In this document: positions 1 through 8,983 of the stretch, in pieces
Layout: each line of letters opens with the position of its first letter
Numbering within the stretch: the stretch's first letter is position 1
Assembly: GCA_030613055.1 (NCBI GenBank)
Contig: JAUWMR010000013.1
Location: 22,512-86,511, forward strand
DNA: 64,000 nucleotides
Direction of reading: 5' to 3'
Source of the DNA: Desulfobacteraceae bacterium
Lineage (GTDB): Bacteria; Desulfobacterota; DSM-4660; Desulfatiglandales; Desulfatiglandaceae
Notes under the pieces: model-generated
What the model saw: the letters and a program-made list of their open reading frames with translations, nothing else
What the model was told of the DNA's origin: nothing
Database searches by the model: none
Made by a program: the position numbers and the translations under genes

Positions 1-1371
1 CAACTGGATAAATGTCCCTATTGCCGTCAGGGGATTCTTTATTTCATGGGCAAGTCTTGCAGCCAAATTGCCCAAAAAGGAGAACTTCTCAGACCTGCTC
101 AACAGGGCATGGGATCTTTTAAGATCCTCCATCTGATCTTGCAGAGTTGTGTAAAGCCTTGCGTTTTCTATAGCAATAGCTATTTGAGGTCCAAAGATTT
201 CAAGAATTTCACGTGTTTCCTTCGGCACACCCTTGCCGTCAACGGCATCTGTTGCAATAACCCCGATGACCTTGGATCTGGTTATCAACGGCACAACATA
301 AACAGACGTCGGCTTTACGTGGGTCAACATAATATTTTCTTTTCTTAGTGTGGAACTTTTTACATCAGGAACATACTCCGGTCTCCCGGTGCTAACTACC
401 CTTACCAAGATGTTACTCACACGATCAAGAGGAACGTTATAGTCTTTGACCTCATCCGGGACATCGCCGTCCATGCCTGTGCCATGTATGTACTCAAGAC
501 TCTTTTTGTCTTCATTCACAAGCAATATTAATGCACGGTTTATCCGGCAAACGTTGCCTAAAAGGTTCATGATAATGGTCAATAGCTTTTCTAACTCCAG
601 TATTGATATGATGGCCTTTCCGGTTTCCTGTATGGCCATAAGCTGTTTGATTTTCTTGTTCAGTTCGACATTCAGCCGGTTAACCTCCTCATATTTATTT
701 TTAATTATCTTTTTATCCTTCTCCATTTCTTCTATTGTTTCCATGAGTACGGACTTTGATGTATAAAACCTTGAAAAAATCTCATGAAATCTGTTCCGGG
801 CAGGCCATCCAAAACGGTATTCACAGTATGGCGCCCCTTCAAAGAAACAACATTCTTCTATACAGGTGGCTGGCTTCCCTCCCCAGATGATTGGAATAAA
901 AGAATAAATACCCTGATTATACAGGCACATGTCTTTTGATACATCCATCTGAGGATCCCAGTGTAATCTTACAACAGCCCTGTTCTTTTCGATTTTCAAC
1001 AGTTCTATTTTTTTGCTCCTGTTCCACTTGTCATTTATTATCTGTGCATGTTTAAGAGCCTTTTCGGTTGACCAGAATGCCTTTACAATTATTCTTTGAG
1101 CATAGCCTAAAGTAGTGTTTTCAATAGTGTGCCTGGCGATTTTAAAGGCAGTCATCTCATCATCAAAAAGCAATCTTGCCCTTTCCCATAACTTGGAAAC
1201 TACAGTACATGAGACCCAATTATTGGGGTCTCTTAAAAATTTTTCAGGATTGGGGAGACTATCAATTTCGGAATCAAGATCCTTAAGAAGACCGGGATAG
1301 TCACTTTTGTTGTGTTTCTTAACGTAATCAAGGATAATCTTTGAGTTAACGCAGTTTATTTCTTTTTCCAT
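1..1371 (-). CDS. GAF-domain sensor histidine kinase (3' end outside window)
   Basis: My own translation of the minus strand gives 457 open codons from an ATG at 1371 to the window edge. The N-terminal ~200 residues hold a sensor-like region whose end is rich in Cys and Gly (TCIEECCFFEGAPYCEYRF), reminiscent of V4R/heme-NO-type sensor domains. A coiled-coil linker follows, then a GAF domain (about residues 255-405). The DHp H-box LAHEIKNPLTAIG puts the phospho-accepting His at about residue 442. The ATPase domain must lie beyond the edge. No membrane segment is seen, so it should be cytoplasmic. It starts 25 bp after the radical SAM gene and is probably the last gene of that operon. It could be a partner kinase for the NtrC-type regulator at 4739, but that is only proximity. 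The start is chosen because it is the first ATG close behind the upstream stop. Confidence 0.85.
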   Translation of the reverse strand, partial: MEKEINCVNSKIILDYVKKHNKSDYPGLLKDLDSEIDSLPNPEKFLRDPNNWVSCTVVSKLWERARLLFDDEMTAFKIARHTIENTTLGYAQRIIVKAFWSTEKALKHAQIINDKWNRSKKIELLKIEKNRAVVRLHWDPQMDVSKDMCLYNQGIYSFIPIIWGGKPATCIEECCFFEGAPYCEYRFGWPARNRFHEIFSRFYTSKSVLMETIEEMEKDKKIIKNKYEEVNRLNVELNKKIKQLMAIQETGKAIISILELEKLLTIIMNLLGNVCRINRALILLVNEDKKSLEYIHGTGMDGDVPDEVKDYNVPLDRVSNILVRVVSTGRPEYVPDVKSSTLRKENIMLTHVKPTSVYVVPLITRSKVIGVIATDAVDGKGVPKETREILEIFGPQIAIAIENARLYTTLQDQMEDLKRSHALLSRSEKFSFLGNLAARLAHEIKNPLTAIGTFIQL

Positions 1372-1396
1372 GTAAGAACCTGTCCGTTATCAGGGA

Positions 1397-2935
1397 TCAA
1401 AATTGTAAGGTGCGATGACTTCTTTGCCCAGATATCCATTTCTTATGTTTTTTAGTTATCCCGGGAACCAATTCCCTGAAAGCAACGAGGCTTTTTCCCT
1501 GAACATCAAATATTTCCCTATCGGCGTCTCTGAAACATTCATCAGGAATCATTTTATCTGATAATGCGTGTACCGGCAATCTAAAGAAAGGCATCATATT
1601 CAAAACGGTCCTTTGCATCTTTGGTGTGTTATTGGATAAACTAAAAATTTCTGTCATATAAGCAAGGACGGTTTCAAAGCGCAGATTCTTAGATGATTGC
1701 CTTACGATATTCTCTCCAAAAACGCCATTATCATCAAATACAACATCGGGTGCTGACACGGTATGGTAATAAAGCTTGGTTTTTGGATAAACCCTACATT
1801 CCCCAATTTTGAAAATGTGCCCGCCTATGCCGCTATTTTTTGATAACGCTTTAGCAAAAATGAGGCTTTTTTCAAGATCTTCTTCTGTGTCTCCCGGATA
1901 ACCAGCAATCATAAAAATCGTTACTGGAATTTCATTTTTCAAGGCTTCCTTGAATATGGCAATAGTGTTGGAAACATAATATTGATAATGATCTCTATCT
2001 CTGACCTTGCCCATCCTTTTTAAAGTGCTATAACTTGCCGATTCAAAACCGAGCGCTAACATCCCACAAACGTCCGTAATCTTAGAAACGATTGAGGGGT
2101 CCATGACATCGCAACGAGTTTCAAAATTGATTTTCATTCCTAATGATCGAAGCAATGGAAATAGATCAAAAGATTTGAAAAGCGCATCACTGACAAGCAG
2201 GGTATGTGCCTTAGTGTGTAGTTTTAAATTTCTCAAATCCTTTTGAATGATTTTTAAAGATACTTTTTTCCTGATCGGTCGAATAAATTCCTCCATACAG
2301 AAATTGCAGTTATAAGGGCAACCCCGGCTAAAGGCATAGGGCAAAATATCATATACGCCCGGATTCCTCAATAACTCCAGGTTGAGAAGCGCCTTGGTAT
2401 TCAAATCAAAACGCGCTCCTTTCCTGGTTAGATGCACGTGTCCGTCTTTTTTCCACGCCAGGTTCGGGATATCGTCATCTCTGGGGTTTTTGCCGCGTTC
2501 TAAGCGTTTGATTATCTCAAGGGCCGGCACCTCTCCTTCGCCGATTACGATTACGTCTACTGCATGGGTTCTCGAGAATATCTCCTCATAATAAATTGTG
2601 GGGAAGTATCCACCCAAAAAGACGAATATATCAGGATCGTGGTTTTTTATGAGATCACACAAGTGGATAGTTTCTTCTGCCTGGGCAATAGCCGTGCATG
2701 AGATTCCAATGCCCCTTGGCTTTATTTCCGAAATCTCTTCCAAAAGTTCCTTATATATTTGTTCTTTTCCTTCCCTGGTAAGGGGTAAGCCGTAATCAGC
2801 GGATATAGAGACTATATTAATAGCGATTTCAGGCAATTTAGATTGAACAAAACTTGCTATCTCTATTAGAGGTAATGGGTAGGCGGGAATATACATATCA
2901 ATGTTTTTGGATATCGGTTCAATAAGCAAAATCAT
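1397..2935 (-). CDS. B12-binding domain radical SAM protein
   Basis: The protein has 512 residues. Residues 1-145 resemble a cobalamin-binding Rossmann domain (GGYFPT near 108, IGEGE near 131). The radical SAM core starts with Cys206-x3-Cys210-x2-Cys213, the [4Fe-4S]/SAM ligand triad, followed by a TIM-barrel-like region (LALGFESAS, IAGYPGDTEED). Such enzymes perform methylations or other radical reactions on lipids, antibiotics or cofactors; the substrate cannot be read from sequence. The gene lies 42 bp after an LpxL-like acyltransferase and 25 bp before a histidine kinase on the same strand. A role in modifying a lipid is therefore possible but unproven. The usual DxHxxG cobalamin motif is not evident. 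Confidence 0.85.
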   Translation of the reverse strand: MILLIEPISKNIDMYIPAYPLPLIEIASFVQSKLPEIAINIVSISADYGLPLTREGKEQIYKELLEEISEIKPRGIGISCTAIAQAEETIHLCDLIKNHDPDIFVFLGGYFPTIYYEEIFSRTHAVDVIVIGEGEVPALEIIKRLERGKNPRDDDIPNLAWKKDGHVHLTRKGARFDLNTKALLNLELLRNPGVYDILPYAFSRGCPYNCNFCMEEFIRPIRKKVSLKIIQKDLRNLKLHTKAHTLLVSDALFKSFDLFPLLRSLGMKINFETRCDVMDPSIVSKITDVCGMLALGFESASYSTLKRMGKVRDRDHYQYYVSNTIAIFKEALKNEIPVTIFMIAGYPGDTEEDLEKSLIFAKALSKNSGIGGHIFKIGECRVYPKTKLYYHTVSAPDVVFDDNGVFGENIVRQSSKNLRFETVLAYMTEIFSLSNNTPKMQRTVLNMMPFFRLPVHALSDKMIPDECFRDADREIFDVQGKSLVAFRELVPGITKKHKKWISGQRSHRTLQF

Positions 2936-2977
2936 AGCAAATCCCTAATCGAAATCAAATTTAGCGACTGACTTATT

Positions 2978-3955
2978 TTATGAAATCCTGTTAAGCGTTG
3001 GCATTGCCAGTGAGGCGGCTTTGGGTATTTTAGCCCTCGTAATTTGAATAGATGATGTACCTATAACATGATAATTTTTCCATTGATACCATTCTTCAGG
3101 GTAATGGAGTATGTATTGCTCTAAAGCCTTCAATATTAGTGCTCCAGCTGGCATGCCTATTAACGGCTGGAATCGCTTTTCCATGTCTTCCAGTGATTGT
3201 ACAATAAATCTATATCTCTGGTTATTGTTTCGACGCATAATTCCAAGTACAATAGACGCTCCTCCCCTTTTTGACAAAACATTTATTGTCCTGTCCAGAT
3301 TAATCTGCTTGCCTAAAAACTTCGTTTTTTCGCGATAGGATGGCCTCCACTCATCTATCTCATCACATTCTGTAATTACTATACGATTCTGTCTCAGGCT
3401 ATTGAAAATAGCCTTCATAATATTTGATGTATTACCGGCGTCAATTATCCTTATTGCAAATTTTTCTGCTTTTTGAATTGAAAGATCGCGGAAGTGTTCA
3501 GATGAAAATTTTGCGAGAATCGTTACAGGATAATTGTTAACAGCGAGATAGCCTGGGATAAATTCAATGCCCCCGAAATGCCCGGTGATCAACAGGACTC
3601 CTTTTCCCTTTGCAAGGCCATTCCTAATGGAAGCCATGCCTTCACTCGTCACGTGTGTTTTAAAAAAAGACCTTGATATTTCAGGTGAGCAAAAGATATT
3701 GAAGAATTTTTCGTAGTAATGGAAAAATATTCCACGAAATACCCTTCTTATAATGGATTTAATTTCAGAAGCACTGTGATGATTTAAAAACACAGTTTTG
3801 ATTGCATTTTCGATTTCCCTTTTTTCCTTTCTGTTCAAGAAAAAGTACAATTTTCCCCAAAAGAACAAATAAAAATGAGAAATTTTCCAACTAAATATTT
3901 TATACAGGAAAAGATTAACCCGCCATTGCAAAAATGAACTCAGGCCTATTTTCAT
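2978..3955 (-). CDS. LpxL/HtrB-like lysophospholipid acyltransferase
   Basis: This belongs to the lipid A biosynthesis acyltransferase family (LpxL/LpxM/HtrB type), which transfers an acyl chain at the inner membrane to lipid A or a related glycerolipid. The catalytic H-x4-E motif is visible in ITGHFGGIEF (His139 and Glu144 when counted from the upstream GTG). A basic, hydrophobic N-terminus precedes it. The length, about 325 residues, is normal. I place the start at the ATG at 3955. A GTG at 3994 extends the frame by 13 residues and cannot be excluded, since neither has a strong Shine-Dalgarno. It is the first gene of a minus-strand operon with the radical SAM protein and histidine kinase. 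Confidence 0.8.
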   Translation of the reverse strand: MKIGLSSFLQWRVNLFLYKIFSWKISHFYLFFWGKLYFFLNRKEKREIENAIKTVFLNHHSASEIKSIIRRVFRGIFFHYYEKFFNIFCSPEISRSFFKTHVTSEGMASIRNGLAKGKGVLLITGHFGGIEFIPGYLAVNNYPVTILAKFSSEHFRDLSIQKAEKFAIRIIDAGNTSNIMKAIFNSLRQNRIVITECDEIDEWRPSYREKTKFLGKQINLDRTINVLSKRGGASIVLGIMRRNNNQRYRFIVQSLEDMEKRFQPLIGMPAGALILKALEQYILHYPEEWYQWKNYHVIGTSSIQITRAKIPKAASLAMPTLNRIS

Positions 3956-4380
3956 AATGATTACCCGCGATGGATATAAAGAAGGTGTATTCACAGATAG
4001 CTTAACTTATATTTGAGATGCTTACTCAAAATCCATGCCAGGATGTGACTGAAGCGATCTGACTTCAAAAAAGGGCCGTGGGGATCTTTTATGCCGTAGA
4101 TGATTGAGATTGCTTTATAGATGTTGCTAAATACGTAACAGTTCACAGGGTTCAGTCTCCGGCCTGTAGGGGCCTACGCCCCGGTGGGGGGTCAGGGAAC
4201 AGGGAAAGACAATGGTCGTCCTTAGGGCTTCTGGCATGCTGAAGCAAGTTGTGAAATCGCCGCTGATCCCCGACGCCCGTGAACTGATACCCAAATACTA
4301 TACACTGCCTGGAAAAAGATGAAGATGGATGTTAGGTCTGTTAAAAGGCAGGGATAGGAATATGGAAAGTTTATGAAATA

Positions 4381-4419
4381 TGCACAAAAAACTGTGCAAT
4401 TTGCACATTTTTTTGTGCA
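4381..4419. promoter_or_regulatory. Double-dyad operator, copy 1
   Basis: Two palindromes TGCACA-N6-TGTGCA lie at 4381-4398 and 4402-4419, separated by 3 bp, so their centres are 21 bp (two helical turns) apart. The same architecture recurs at 6319, 13026 and 51034. The half-sites resemble the TGCAC...GTGCA sites of NtrC-family activators. It sits about 170 bp upstream of the predicted sigma54 start site for the activator gene, which suggests autoregulation. Confidence 0.75.
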
Positions 4420-4547
4420 TAATAGTATAGGCAGCCTGAGATAGTATACCGGTTCATTTTTTAAGGGCCGGTTTTGTGTGTTGATATATACTGAAAATAC
4501 TGACACATGACCCCTGCCAGGTCAATTTTTGTCGGCCCAATGGTTCC

Positions 4548-4563
4548 TGGCATGAAAAATGCT
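4548..4563 (+). promoter_or_regulatory. Candidate sigma54 (-24/-12) promoter for the activator gene
   Basis: TGGCAT-N5-ATGCT has the GG/GC dinucleotides at the correct sigma54 spacing; the -12 box deviates from TTGC at one base. It lies 129 bp downstream of double-dyad copy 1 and about 175 bp upstream of the start codon at 4739. Confidence 0.5.
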
Positions 4564-4738
4564 AAACATCAATCGGTTGATAGCACAGGGCAATATCTAC
4601 CTGGTGACTGCTCATCGGACACTGTAATAGCGGATTTATCCGCGATTTTTTCATGGCATGAAAGCCATAGGTCGTGGTTAAAACCGCCCCTACAGCACAG
4701 CAGAGCTGCTCAATTTAAAATAAAAAGCGGGGATAAAC

Positions 4739-6097
4739 ATGGATAAAAAGGCTATGATTCTTGTGGTGGATGATGAACATGGTGTAAGGCAGTCATTTAA
4801 CATGGTCCTGAAGGATGAATACAATGTGCTTTTGGCTGAAAATGGAAAACAGGCCATTGATATTTTTACAAAAAATGCAGTTGATTTGATCCTGTTAGAT
4901 ATTCTCATTCCCGATATTAATGGCATTGATCTTTTAGAGAAACTGAAAGAAATTGATCCTAATGTGGAGATTATCATGGTGACCGCGGTCAAGGAGATTC
5001 AAACGGCGGTAAAGGCTATCAAATTAGGGGCTTACGAATATGTAATTAAGCCTTTTGTGGTTGACGATGTTTTAACCCTGATCCACCGGGCATTGGAAAA
5101 GCGCAGTCTTTTGAGGGAGGTAACCTATCTGAGGGGCGAGCTTAAAAGACATCAACCCTTTGAGAAAATGGTTGGTGAACATGAAAGCCTTCAGGCCGTG
5201 TTTGATTTAATCAGGACCATTTCCAAGAGCGACGGCGCAGTCCTGATTCAGGGAGAGAGTGGAACAGGCAAAGAACTGGTTGCCAGGGCCATACACAACT
5301 CAGTCTCCCGGAAGCACAAGCCCTTTGTGGTTATCAATTGCGCTGCCATTCCGCCAACCCTGATGGAAAGTGAGCTCTTCGGGTATAATAAGGGGGCCTT
5401 TACGGGCGCGGCCGGGACCACAATGGGTAAACTGGAGATTGCCAATAAGGGCACGGTCTTCCTGGATGATATTGATTCTTTAGATGTCAATATGCAGGCC
5501 AAACTGCTGAGGGCAATCCAGGAGAAAGAATTTGAAAGATTAGGGAGCACCAAGGTGATAAGGTCTGATATCCGGTTCGTGGCGGCCTCAAATAGAAGCA
5601 TCAGGGAACTTATTTCGCGCGGGAAATTTCGTGAGGATCTCTATTACAGATTAAATGTTTTCCCCATCATACTTCCTCCTCTGAGAGAGAGAAAAAGCGA
5701 TATCCCCCTGCTATTAAATCACTTTTTGGAACTTAATTCCAAAAAATCAGGCAAACCGGCAAAAAGGTTTTCAAAAAAGGCCGTTAACGCATTAATGAAA
5801 TACAGCTGGCCGGGAAATGTAAGGGAGCTTGAAAATATGGTTGAGAGATTGACGACTATTACCAGAAAAACGGTAATCAATATCCAGGATGTATCCGCGT
5901 TCAATATTGATTTCGGAAATATCACAAGAGGAATGAAACTCAAAGACGCGGTGAGTGCCTTTGAGAAAAATTATATCAGTGAAGTGCTTGACAATGTTGG
6001 AGGGAACAGGCGAAAAGCCGCACAGACGCTGGGTATACACCGGAATACGCTTTTTGTAAAAATGAATGAACCTGCTGACATTACAGGAGAAATATGA
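4739..6097 (+). CDS. NtrC-family sigma54-dependent response regulator
   Basis: The protein has 452 residues in the classical three-domain layout. The receiver domain (1-120) has the acidic pair D11/D12, phospho-acceptor D54 and K104. The AAA+ domain (about 140-375) has Walker A GESGTGKE (172-179) and the sigma54-contacting GAFTGA loop (219-224), so it should remodel the sigma54 holoenzyme. A Fis-type helix-turn-helix closes the protein (about 410-447). A GCGGGG Shine-Dalgarno precedes the ATG. No kinase is cotranscribed; the nearest is the minus-strand kinase at 1-1371. Upstream lie a double dyad and a sigma54-like promoter, and the same dyad precedes three other loci. This protein is the obvious candidate to bind them, which is inference. 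Confidence 0.93.
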   Translation: MDKKAMILVVDDEHGVRQSFNMVLKDEYNVLLAENGKQAIDIFTKNAVDLILLDILIPDINGIDLLEKLKEIDPNVEIIMVTAVKEIQTAVKAIKLGAYEYVIKPFVVDDVLTLIHRALEKRSLLREVTYLRGELKRHQPFEKMVGEHESLQAVFDLIRTISKSDGAVLIQGESGTGKELVARAIHNSVSRKHKPFVVINCAAIPPTLMESELFGYNKGAFTGAAGTTMGKLEIANKGTVFLDDIDSLDVNMQAKLLRAIQEKEFERLGSTKVIRSDIRFVAASNRSIRELISRGKFREDLYYRLNVFPIILPPLRERKSDIPLLLNHFLELNSKKSGKPAKRFSKKAVNALMKYSWPGNVRELENMVERLTTITRKTVINIQDVSAFNIDFGNITRGMKLKDAVSAFEKNYISEVLDNVGGNRRKAAQTLGIHRNTLFVKMNEPADITGEI

Positions 6098-6116
6098 CAT
6101 TACCGTTTAACTGTTA

Positions 6117-6162
6117 AACCCATTTCCTTCCCCGCATAGCGGGATCTTCGATGGGTGTGGAT
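6117..6162. repeat. Structured intergenic repeat, copy A
   Basis: This is a shorter relative of the 60-bp repeat at 36027 and 46124. The shared core carries a CCCGC-ATA-GCGGG hairpin followed by ATCTTCGATGGG. It lies 20 bp behind the stop codon of the sigma54 activator, where it could form an RNA hairpin; there is no U-tract to make it a clear terminator. Confidence 0.6.
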
Positions 6163-6318
6163 TCATTCCTTGATACTGAGTTAAGTGGGCATTGCGATGT
6201 ATCCGAATTTATTGACAAATTATTTGTTGTGTTGAAAACCTTCTATAAATTCCATAAGTTTGATTCATTTGATACTCTTGTTTGAAACCTCGCATAATTA
6301 TTAAGATATTTTGGATAA

Positions 6319-6357
6319 TGCACAAAAAACTGTGCATGATGCACAATTTTATGTGCA
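6319..6357. promoter_or_regulatory. Double-dyad operator, copy 2
   Basis: TGCACA-N6-TGTGCA occurs at 6319-6336 and 6340-6357 with a 3-bp gap and 21-bp centre spacing, as in the other three copies. It lies upstream of the cluster that starts at 6645 and downstream of the sigma54 activator gene. Confidence 0.75.
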
Positions 6358-6533
6358 TACTTTTATTGTTCCGGCCCTCCCCCCCCTTTTTTTCTTAGCG
6401 GGTTCATATGTAAAGAAACCGTGCAATCCACGTCACCCTTCTTAACTGCATGAAATTAAACTATATCTTGGCATATCATTGTAACCTGGTTAACAGTAAA
6501 CAACTTGTTTTGAAAAAAAATAAAGCAGATTCA

Positions 6534-6549
6534 TGGCATAGATATTGGA
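6534..6549 (+). promoter_or_regulatory. Weak sigma54-like promoter for the 6645 cluster
   Basis: TGGCAT-N5-TTGGA has a good -24 element, but the -12 GC is replaced by GG. It is 177 bp downstream of double-dyad copy 2 and about 110 bp upstream of the start at 6645. It is reported because the same TGGCAT element recurs behind the other three dyads. Confidence 0.35.
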
Positions 6550-6644
6550 TAGTATTGAGGGAAATAAACCACAACATGAATTCAATGGATAGGGAGAGAT
6601 CGATTTCCTGCATAGGAACAATTGGAATATCACGGGAGGAACAA

Positions 6645-8309
6645 ATGAAAGCTATGGGCTCCATTATCGGCTATATCTGTAAAGGCGGTTTTGTTGGTGG
6701 TTTTCTTTTAGTCATTTTAATTCTTCTTGTTCCGATAATGTGCAATGCGGATTGTGAAGGAACCAATGATTTTACCTTGCGAGTTATACTAAAGGATTCC
6801 GTACCAGTGACCGTCCGCGACCTTGCCAGATATTTTCGCGTGATTTCCGTTCAGGATGATAGCGGGGATGCTTTAGGGTCGGACCGATCTTTGAAAATTA
6901 AGCAAGGCTACAGGCTTGAAGTTGAGGTCCGACAGGGTTTGGATATCTTCAAGTTTGCAAAACCGGTACGCGCCACCCTGTGTGCGCCAGTCTATCTGGA
7001 GAAAAAGGTAGAAGTAATAAGAGTCGCAGGTGATGACCTGGCCGGCAGGAGAGGAACTATTCGAATCGCGAAGGAAAGATCTGGTCTTGAGTTAAAAGAG
7101 GACGGGAACATTGTGAATTTGGAACATGATCGGGAGGTTCTGGATGAGAGTCTGCCTCTGATGTTTCATCAGGATATTGTTGCCTGGGCTGAAAGGATCA
7201 TCGGTATGAAGCCCATTAGAAGACGGAGCTTTGAACTATTAGACCGTTGGGTGTCTGCGGGAGAGGAAGTCCGGATCAGGGTGCCCATACGCGATTTTGA
7301 CGATAAGTCTCAACTGGCGGTTGGATTCTGGACGGATCATCCTGATTCAGCTTTGGAAGAGGAAGCCTATCTGGCTGACATAACCGGCATTGAGCCGGAA
7401 AAGGTAGGCGGCAGCGCCTATATTGTGAAGGCCAGGATGCCGTATCTCAGCAAAATAAAACATGTAGAACCCGGCTGGTACTGCCCGTACCCTCCTAAAG
7501 TGAAAATGACGGTCACTACCAAACTGGATGAAGCCCGGATTACAGCAGAGACATTTGACCTGCGCATAACGCGGAGGGGCTGGGCCTTTGTAACCGGTTT
7601 GATCTTTTTGTTTATCGTGTTTTTTGCGCTTATGTATATAGCCAGGGATCGCAACCCCCATGTGAAAGGAACCGAGAAGTATAAAAGGTGGCGTGAGAAA
7701 TGGAAAGAAGAACACAGATCGGACAGGTTTAAACGGTTTTTTTCATCACCATTTTATTTCACTGTTACGCCCATAGGAACATACAGCATTTCAGTGACCC
7801 AGGCCCTTTTCTGGACGTTCATCATCGCATTTTCCTGTGTGTACGTGTACATGCTGAAGGCCGCATTCATCATGATTCCAGGCCAGATTTTGATCCTTTT
7901 GGGTATTACCGGCGGTACGGCGCTTGCGTCGCGTATCAACGCAGTCAGCAAAGATGTGATTCCGAACGATCTTATGAAGGAAATCAGAAAGAAACGAACC
8001 CCCAAATTGCGTGACATGATATCCATAGGCGGTCGTATGAATATATATAAATTTCAGATGATGGTTTTTACACTTGTTACCGGCATTATTGTGGTGGCGG
8101 AGTTAATTAAGGCGTGTAATTTTCCCGAGATTCCAAATTCCCTTATCGTGCTGATGGGGGTGAGTAATACACTTTACTTAGGCAACGAAGTAACCATAGA
8201 ACCAATGAAGGGACTTCGCGAAAATGTAAAGGCATATAGGAAAGAGGAAGATGAGCAAAAGCGAAATGATATAGGAGATGAAATCAAAAAAATGCTGAGC
8301 GAATATTAA
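6645..8309 (+). CDS. Multi-pass membrane protein with large extracytoplasmic domain
   Basis: The function is not recognised. I start at the ATG at 6645, which has a strong GGGAGGA Shine-Dalgarno and opens directly into a signal sequence (GFLLVILILLVPIM) ending near a CNA-DC boundary. This gives 554 residues; the frame extends upstream to 6450 without support. About 300 extracytoplasmic residues follow, then a membrane segment (WAFVTGLIFLFIVFFALMY), a basic cytoplasmic loop and three or four further segments. The block TYSISVTQALFWTF...LLGITGGTALAS resembles a membrane domain I associate with uncharacterised proteobacterial proteins. It heads a plus-strand cluster with a lipoprotein, a small protein and a muramidase, so a cell-envelope role is likely. 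Confidence 0.75.
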   Translation: MKAMGSIIGYICKGGFVGGFLLVILILLVPIMCNADCEGTNDFTLRVILKDSVPVTVRDLARYFRVISVQDDSGDALGSDRSLKIKQGYRLEVEVRQGLDIFKFAKPVRATLCAPVYLEKKVEVIRVAGDDLAGRRGTIRIAKERSGLELKEDGNIVNLEHDREVLDESLPLMFHQDIVAWAERIIGMKPIRRRSFELLDRWVSAGEEVRIRVPIRDFDDKSQLAVGFWTDHPDSALEEEAYLADITGIEPEKVGGSAYIVKARMPYLSKIKHVEPGWYCPYPPKVKMTVTTKLDEARITAETFDLRITRRGWAFVTGLIFLFIVFFALMYIARDRNPHVKGTEKYKRWREKWKEEHRSDRFKRFFSSPFYFTVTPIGTYSISVTQALFWTFIIAFSCVYVYMLKAAFIMIPGQILILLGITGGTALASRINAVSKDVIPNDLMKEIRKKRTPKLRDMISIGGRMNIYKFQMMVFTLVTGIIVVAELIKACNFPEIPNSLIVLMGVSNTLYLGNEVTIEPMKGLRENVKAYRKEEDEQKRNDIGDEIKKMLSEY

Positions 8310-8381
8310 CTGACCAGCGGCAGCTCAACTCTGACGATGGACCCGTATAAACGGTCAGGTTGACTGATAAGGGGAAAAAGG

Positions 8382-8981
8382 ATGAATAGACTATATTTTA
8401 TAAAAACGGTTTTTGTTCTATGTTTTCTTGGCCTTTTCGTGAGTGGCTGTGCCACTCCACAAGCCGTTAAAACTCTATCAAACGAGCAAGTCAAGGCCCA
8501 GGAAAAATATCTTGAGTCCCAACGGAAATATTTTTCAATCATAGAAAATCTTGTCGAGTCTCATATCAATGTAACAGAAATATTGATAAAAGATGCGACA
8601 AAGAAAATTAATGATAAATATAAAAAAAGAGCATTGCGAAATATCGATCCATCAGATACCAAAAAAACAAAAGAAGTCCTGGATACCTTAATAGATAATG
8701 TTTTGTCTGAATATAAAACGGACCAAATTGGTCTCGCACGAGTAAAAGGATATTTGGCAGAGTTAAAACAAAAGCACAACAGCATGCTGAAAGCATATGC
8801 CACTATACTGACGGCACAGAAGAAGTTGAATGAATATATTCAACTCAAAAAAGCGGATGAGGCTGTCTTTGACCAACTACTGGGAATAATCGGAATTGAA
8901 AGGGAAAATATTTCTGAGGCAATGACATCCATTACAAAGATATACAAAGAAATTGAGAGATTCACAAAGGGAGGGAAATAA
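8382..8981 (+). CDS. Helical lipoprotein of unknown function
   Basis: The protein has 199 residues. The N-terminus is a lipoprotein signal: a hydrophobic stretch followed by the lipobox VSGC with Cys near residue 23. The mature part is almost entirely charged amphipathic helix, with coiled-coil-like segments around residues 35-70, 115-150 and 165-195. A GGGGAAAAAGG Shine-Dalgarno precedes the ATG. It follows the membrane protein by 72 bp and is followed after 2 bp by a small gene, so these are almost certainly cotranscribed. The lack of Asp after the lipobox Cys would predict outer-membrane sorting under the enterobacterial rule. It could be an accessory or spanin-like partner of the muramidase downstream; that is speculation. 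Confidence 0.8.
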   Translation: MNRLYFIKTVFVLCFLGLFVSGCATPQAVKTLSNEQVKAQEKYLESQRKYFSIIENLVESHINVTEILIKDATKKINDKYKKRALRNIDPSDTKKTKEVLDTLIDNVLSEYKTDQIGLARVKGYLAELKQKHNSMLKAYATILTAQKKLNEYIQLKKADEAVFDQLLGIIGIERENISEAMTSITKIYKEIERFTKGGK

Positions 8982-8983
8982 AT

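Larger units (their letters stand above)
3956..4738. other. Regulatory intergenic region between divergent operons
   Basis: About 780 bp separate the minus-strand lipid operon from the plus-strand sigma54 activator. The stretch holds a double-dyad element at 4381-4419 and a sigma54-like promoter at 4548-4563. Short open frames at 4222-4506 (minus) and 4507-4746 (plus) have no recognisable protein features, and I do not accept them as genes. Confidence 0.6.
6098..6644. other. Intergenic region with structured repeat and double dyad
   Basis: This stretch follows the sigma54 activator and precedes the strong-RBS start at 6645. It contains structured repeat copy A (6117-6162), double-dyad copy 2 (6319-6357), a C/T tract near 6376 and a weak sigma54-like site at 6534. 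The frame of the downstream gene stays open back to 6450, but that part has no ribosome binding site and does not look coding. Confidence 0.5.

Noticed and set aside
4222..4506. Minus-strand 94-residue frame in the 4-kb spacer
   Set aside because: It crosses the double dyad and shows no protein pattern. The region is better explained as regulatory.
4507..4746. Plus-strand 79-residue frame before the sigma54 activator
   Set aside because: It overlaps the sigma54-like promoter and runs into the activator start; no Shine-Dalgarno or recognisable composition.
6470..6485. TGGCATATCATTGTAA as a sigma54 promoter
   Set aside because: The distance between the -24 GG and the -12 element is one base short. 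The site at 6534 has correct spacing, though a weak -12 element.
6450..6644. Upstream extension of the membrane protein frame at 6645
   Set aside because: The 65 extra codons lack a ribosome binding site and would bury the signal peptide. The ATG at 6645 has a strong Shine-Dalgarno.
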